Below are positions 28,510 through 28,713 of a DNA stretch of 28,713 bases, in pieces (within the stretch, counting starts at the first letter, position 1; every line of letters starts with the position of its first letter). Location of the stretch: the IMG/VR virus record IMGVR_UViG_3300043420_001655, positions 1 to 28,713 of that record; one strand, given 5' to 3'. Below the pieces are notes generated by a model. It ran no database searches, had not been told where the DNA came from, and worked only from the letters and a program-made list of their open reading frames with translations. The translations under genes were made by a program, and so were the position numbers. This DNA comes from a virus.

Positions 28510-28713
28510 CAAGCACCATAAAAAGACATAAACCTAAAAAAACAACAAATACAGTTGTACCTGCTGAAATGCAGCATCCATATGCCGTACAAGATTCTGT
28601 TGTTCCTGGTGCTCGTAGTCTAAGCGAAACAATAAAACTTCTAAACCAAAAAGGTTTTTCCAAAATAGTGGAAAATGCTACTGTTTTGGAAATCATAAGT
28701 CCTCCTGGATCAA
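28506..28713 (+). CDS. Unidentified protein, 3' end beyond window
   Basis: This frame begins at the ATG at 28506, coupled to the preceding gene by ATGA and preceded by GGAGACAGG. It is open to the window edge, giving 69 residues so far. The N-terminus is basic (MTSTIKRHKPKKTT), followed by VPAEMQHPYAVQDSVVPGARSLSETIKLLNQKGFSK, shown as parts VPAEMQHPYAV, QDSVVPGARSL and SETIKLLNQKGFSK, and a hydrophobic stretch. No domain can be recognised in this fragment. A core structural or packaging gene would fit the position. Confidence 0.6.
   Translation, partial: MTSTIKRHKPKKTTNTVVPAEMQHPYAVQDSVVPGARSLSETIKLLNQKGFSKIVENATVLEIISPPGS

Noticed and set aside
1-28713. CRISPR array, insertion sequence or integrase
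   Set aside because: No spaced direct repeats, transposase motifs or tyrosine/serine recombinase were found; the only array is the collagen repeat.

Overview
This window looks like part of the genome of a large, AT-rich, T4-like tailed phage (myovirus). The evidence is a T4 gp55-type late sigma factor at 27423, a PIN-PhoH ATPase, small conserved genes typical of marine T4-like phages (26669-27529), eight tRNA genes, dense one-strand coding with ATGA overlaps, and a collagen-like fibre gene. A signal-peptide or lipoprotein-like secreted protease suggests a Gram-negative host, but the host cannot be named from sequence alone. No gene-free stretch exceeds 300 bases; the longest is 5911-6105 (195 nt), which appears to hold a structured RNA.

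Layout. (1) 1-1048: end of a fibre gene, with perfect Gly-Pro-Ala tandem repeats, a linker and a C1q/TNF-like head. (2) 1126-5910: an HExxH peptidase-like protein, a low-complexity protein, a 993-residue ligase-like/adenylyltransferase-like fusion, a MazG/DUF1599-like protein, an HTH-like protein and a small membrane protein. (3) 5911-12455: an RNA/accessory zone with a candidate ncRNA, eight tRNAs (Thr, Glu, Ser with an odd ACT anticodon, Ala, Ile-UAU, Asn, Arg, Leu), a possible restriction-modification pair, dCMP deaminase, a DUF458/RNase H-like protein, a Cys-rich membrane protein and a SpoU methyltransferase. Several small transcription units here have recognisable sigma70-type promoters and intrinsic terminators. 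(4) 12560-13306: the only convincing minus-strand gene, a trypsin-like exported protease. (5) 13367-16432: PhoH, another HExxH protein and a Cas4/RecB-like Fe-S nuclease. (6) 16442-26672: a glycan block. Two phage-like GT4 genes lead into a visibly more AT-rich cassette: a GT2 domain, GT7 galactosyltransferase-like, GT10 fucosyltransferase-like, GT2, GT4, HtrL/YibB-like, FkbM methyltransferase, GDP-fucose synthase, GDP-mannose 4,6-dehydratase and a mannose-6-phosphate isomerase-type cupin. (7) 26669-28713: return to the T4-like core, with an FmdB zinc ribbon, a membrane protein, the late sigma factor and two small genes, the last cut by the window edge.

How it may work together. The most striking inference is that the phage carries most of a GDP-L-fucose supply route (cupin, Gmd, Fcl) beside a GT10 and a GT7 transferase, the enzyme classes that build fucosylated Gal-GlcNAc (Lewis-type) structures. 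The composition change falls at the domain junction of the GT4-GT2 fusion gene, suggesting capture of the cassette. Three metal-peptidase-like proteins, an exported serine protease and a Cys-rich membrane protein point to extensive manipulation of host or envelope proteins. T4-late-like promoter motifs lie so close to some start codons that leaderless mRNAs are predicted.
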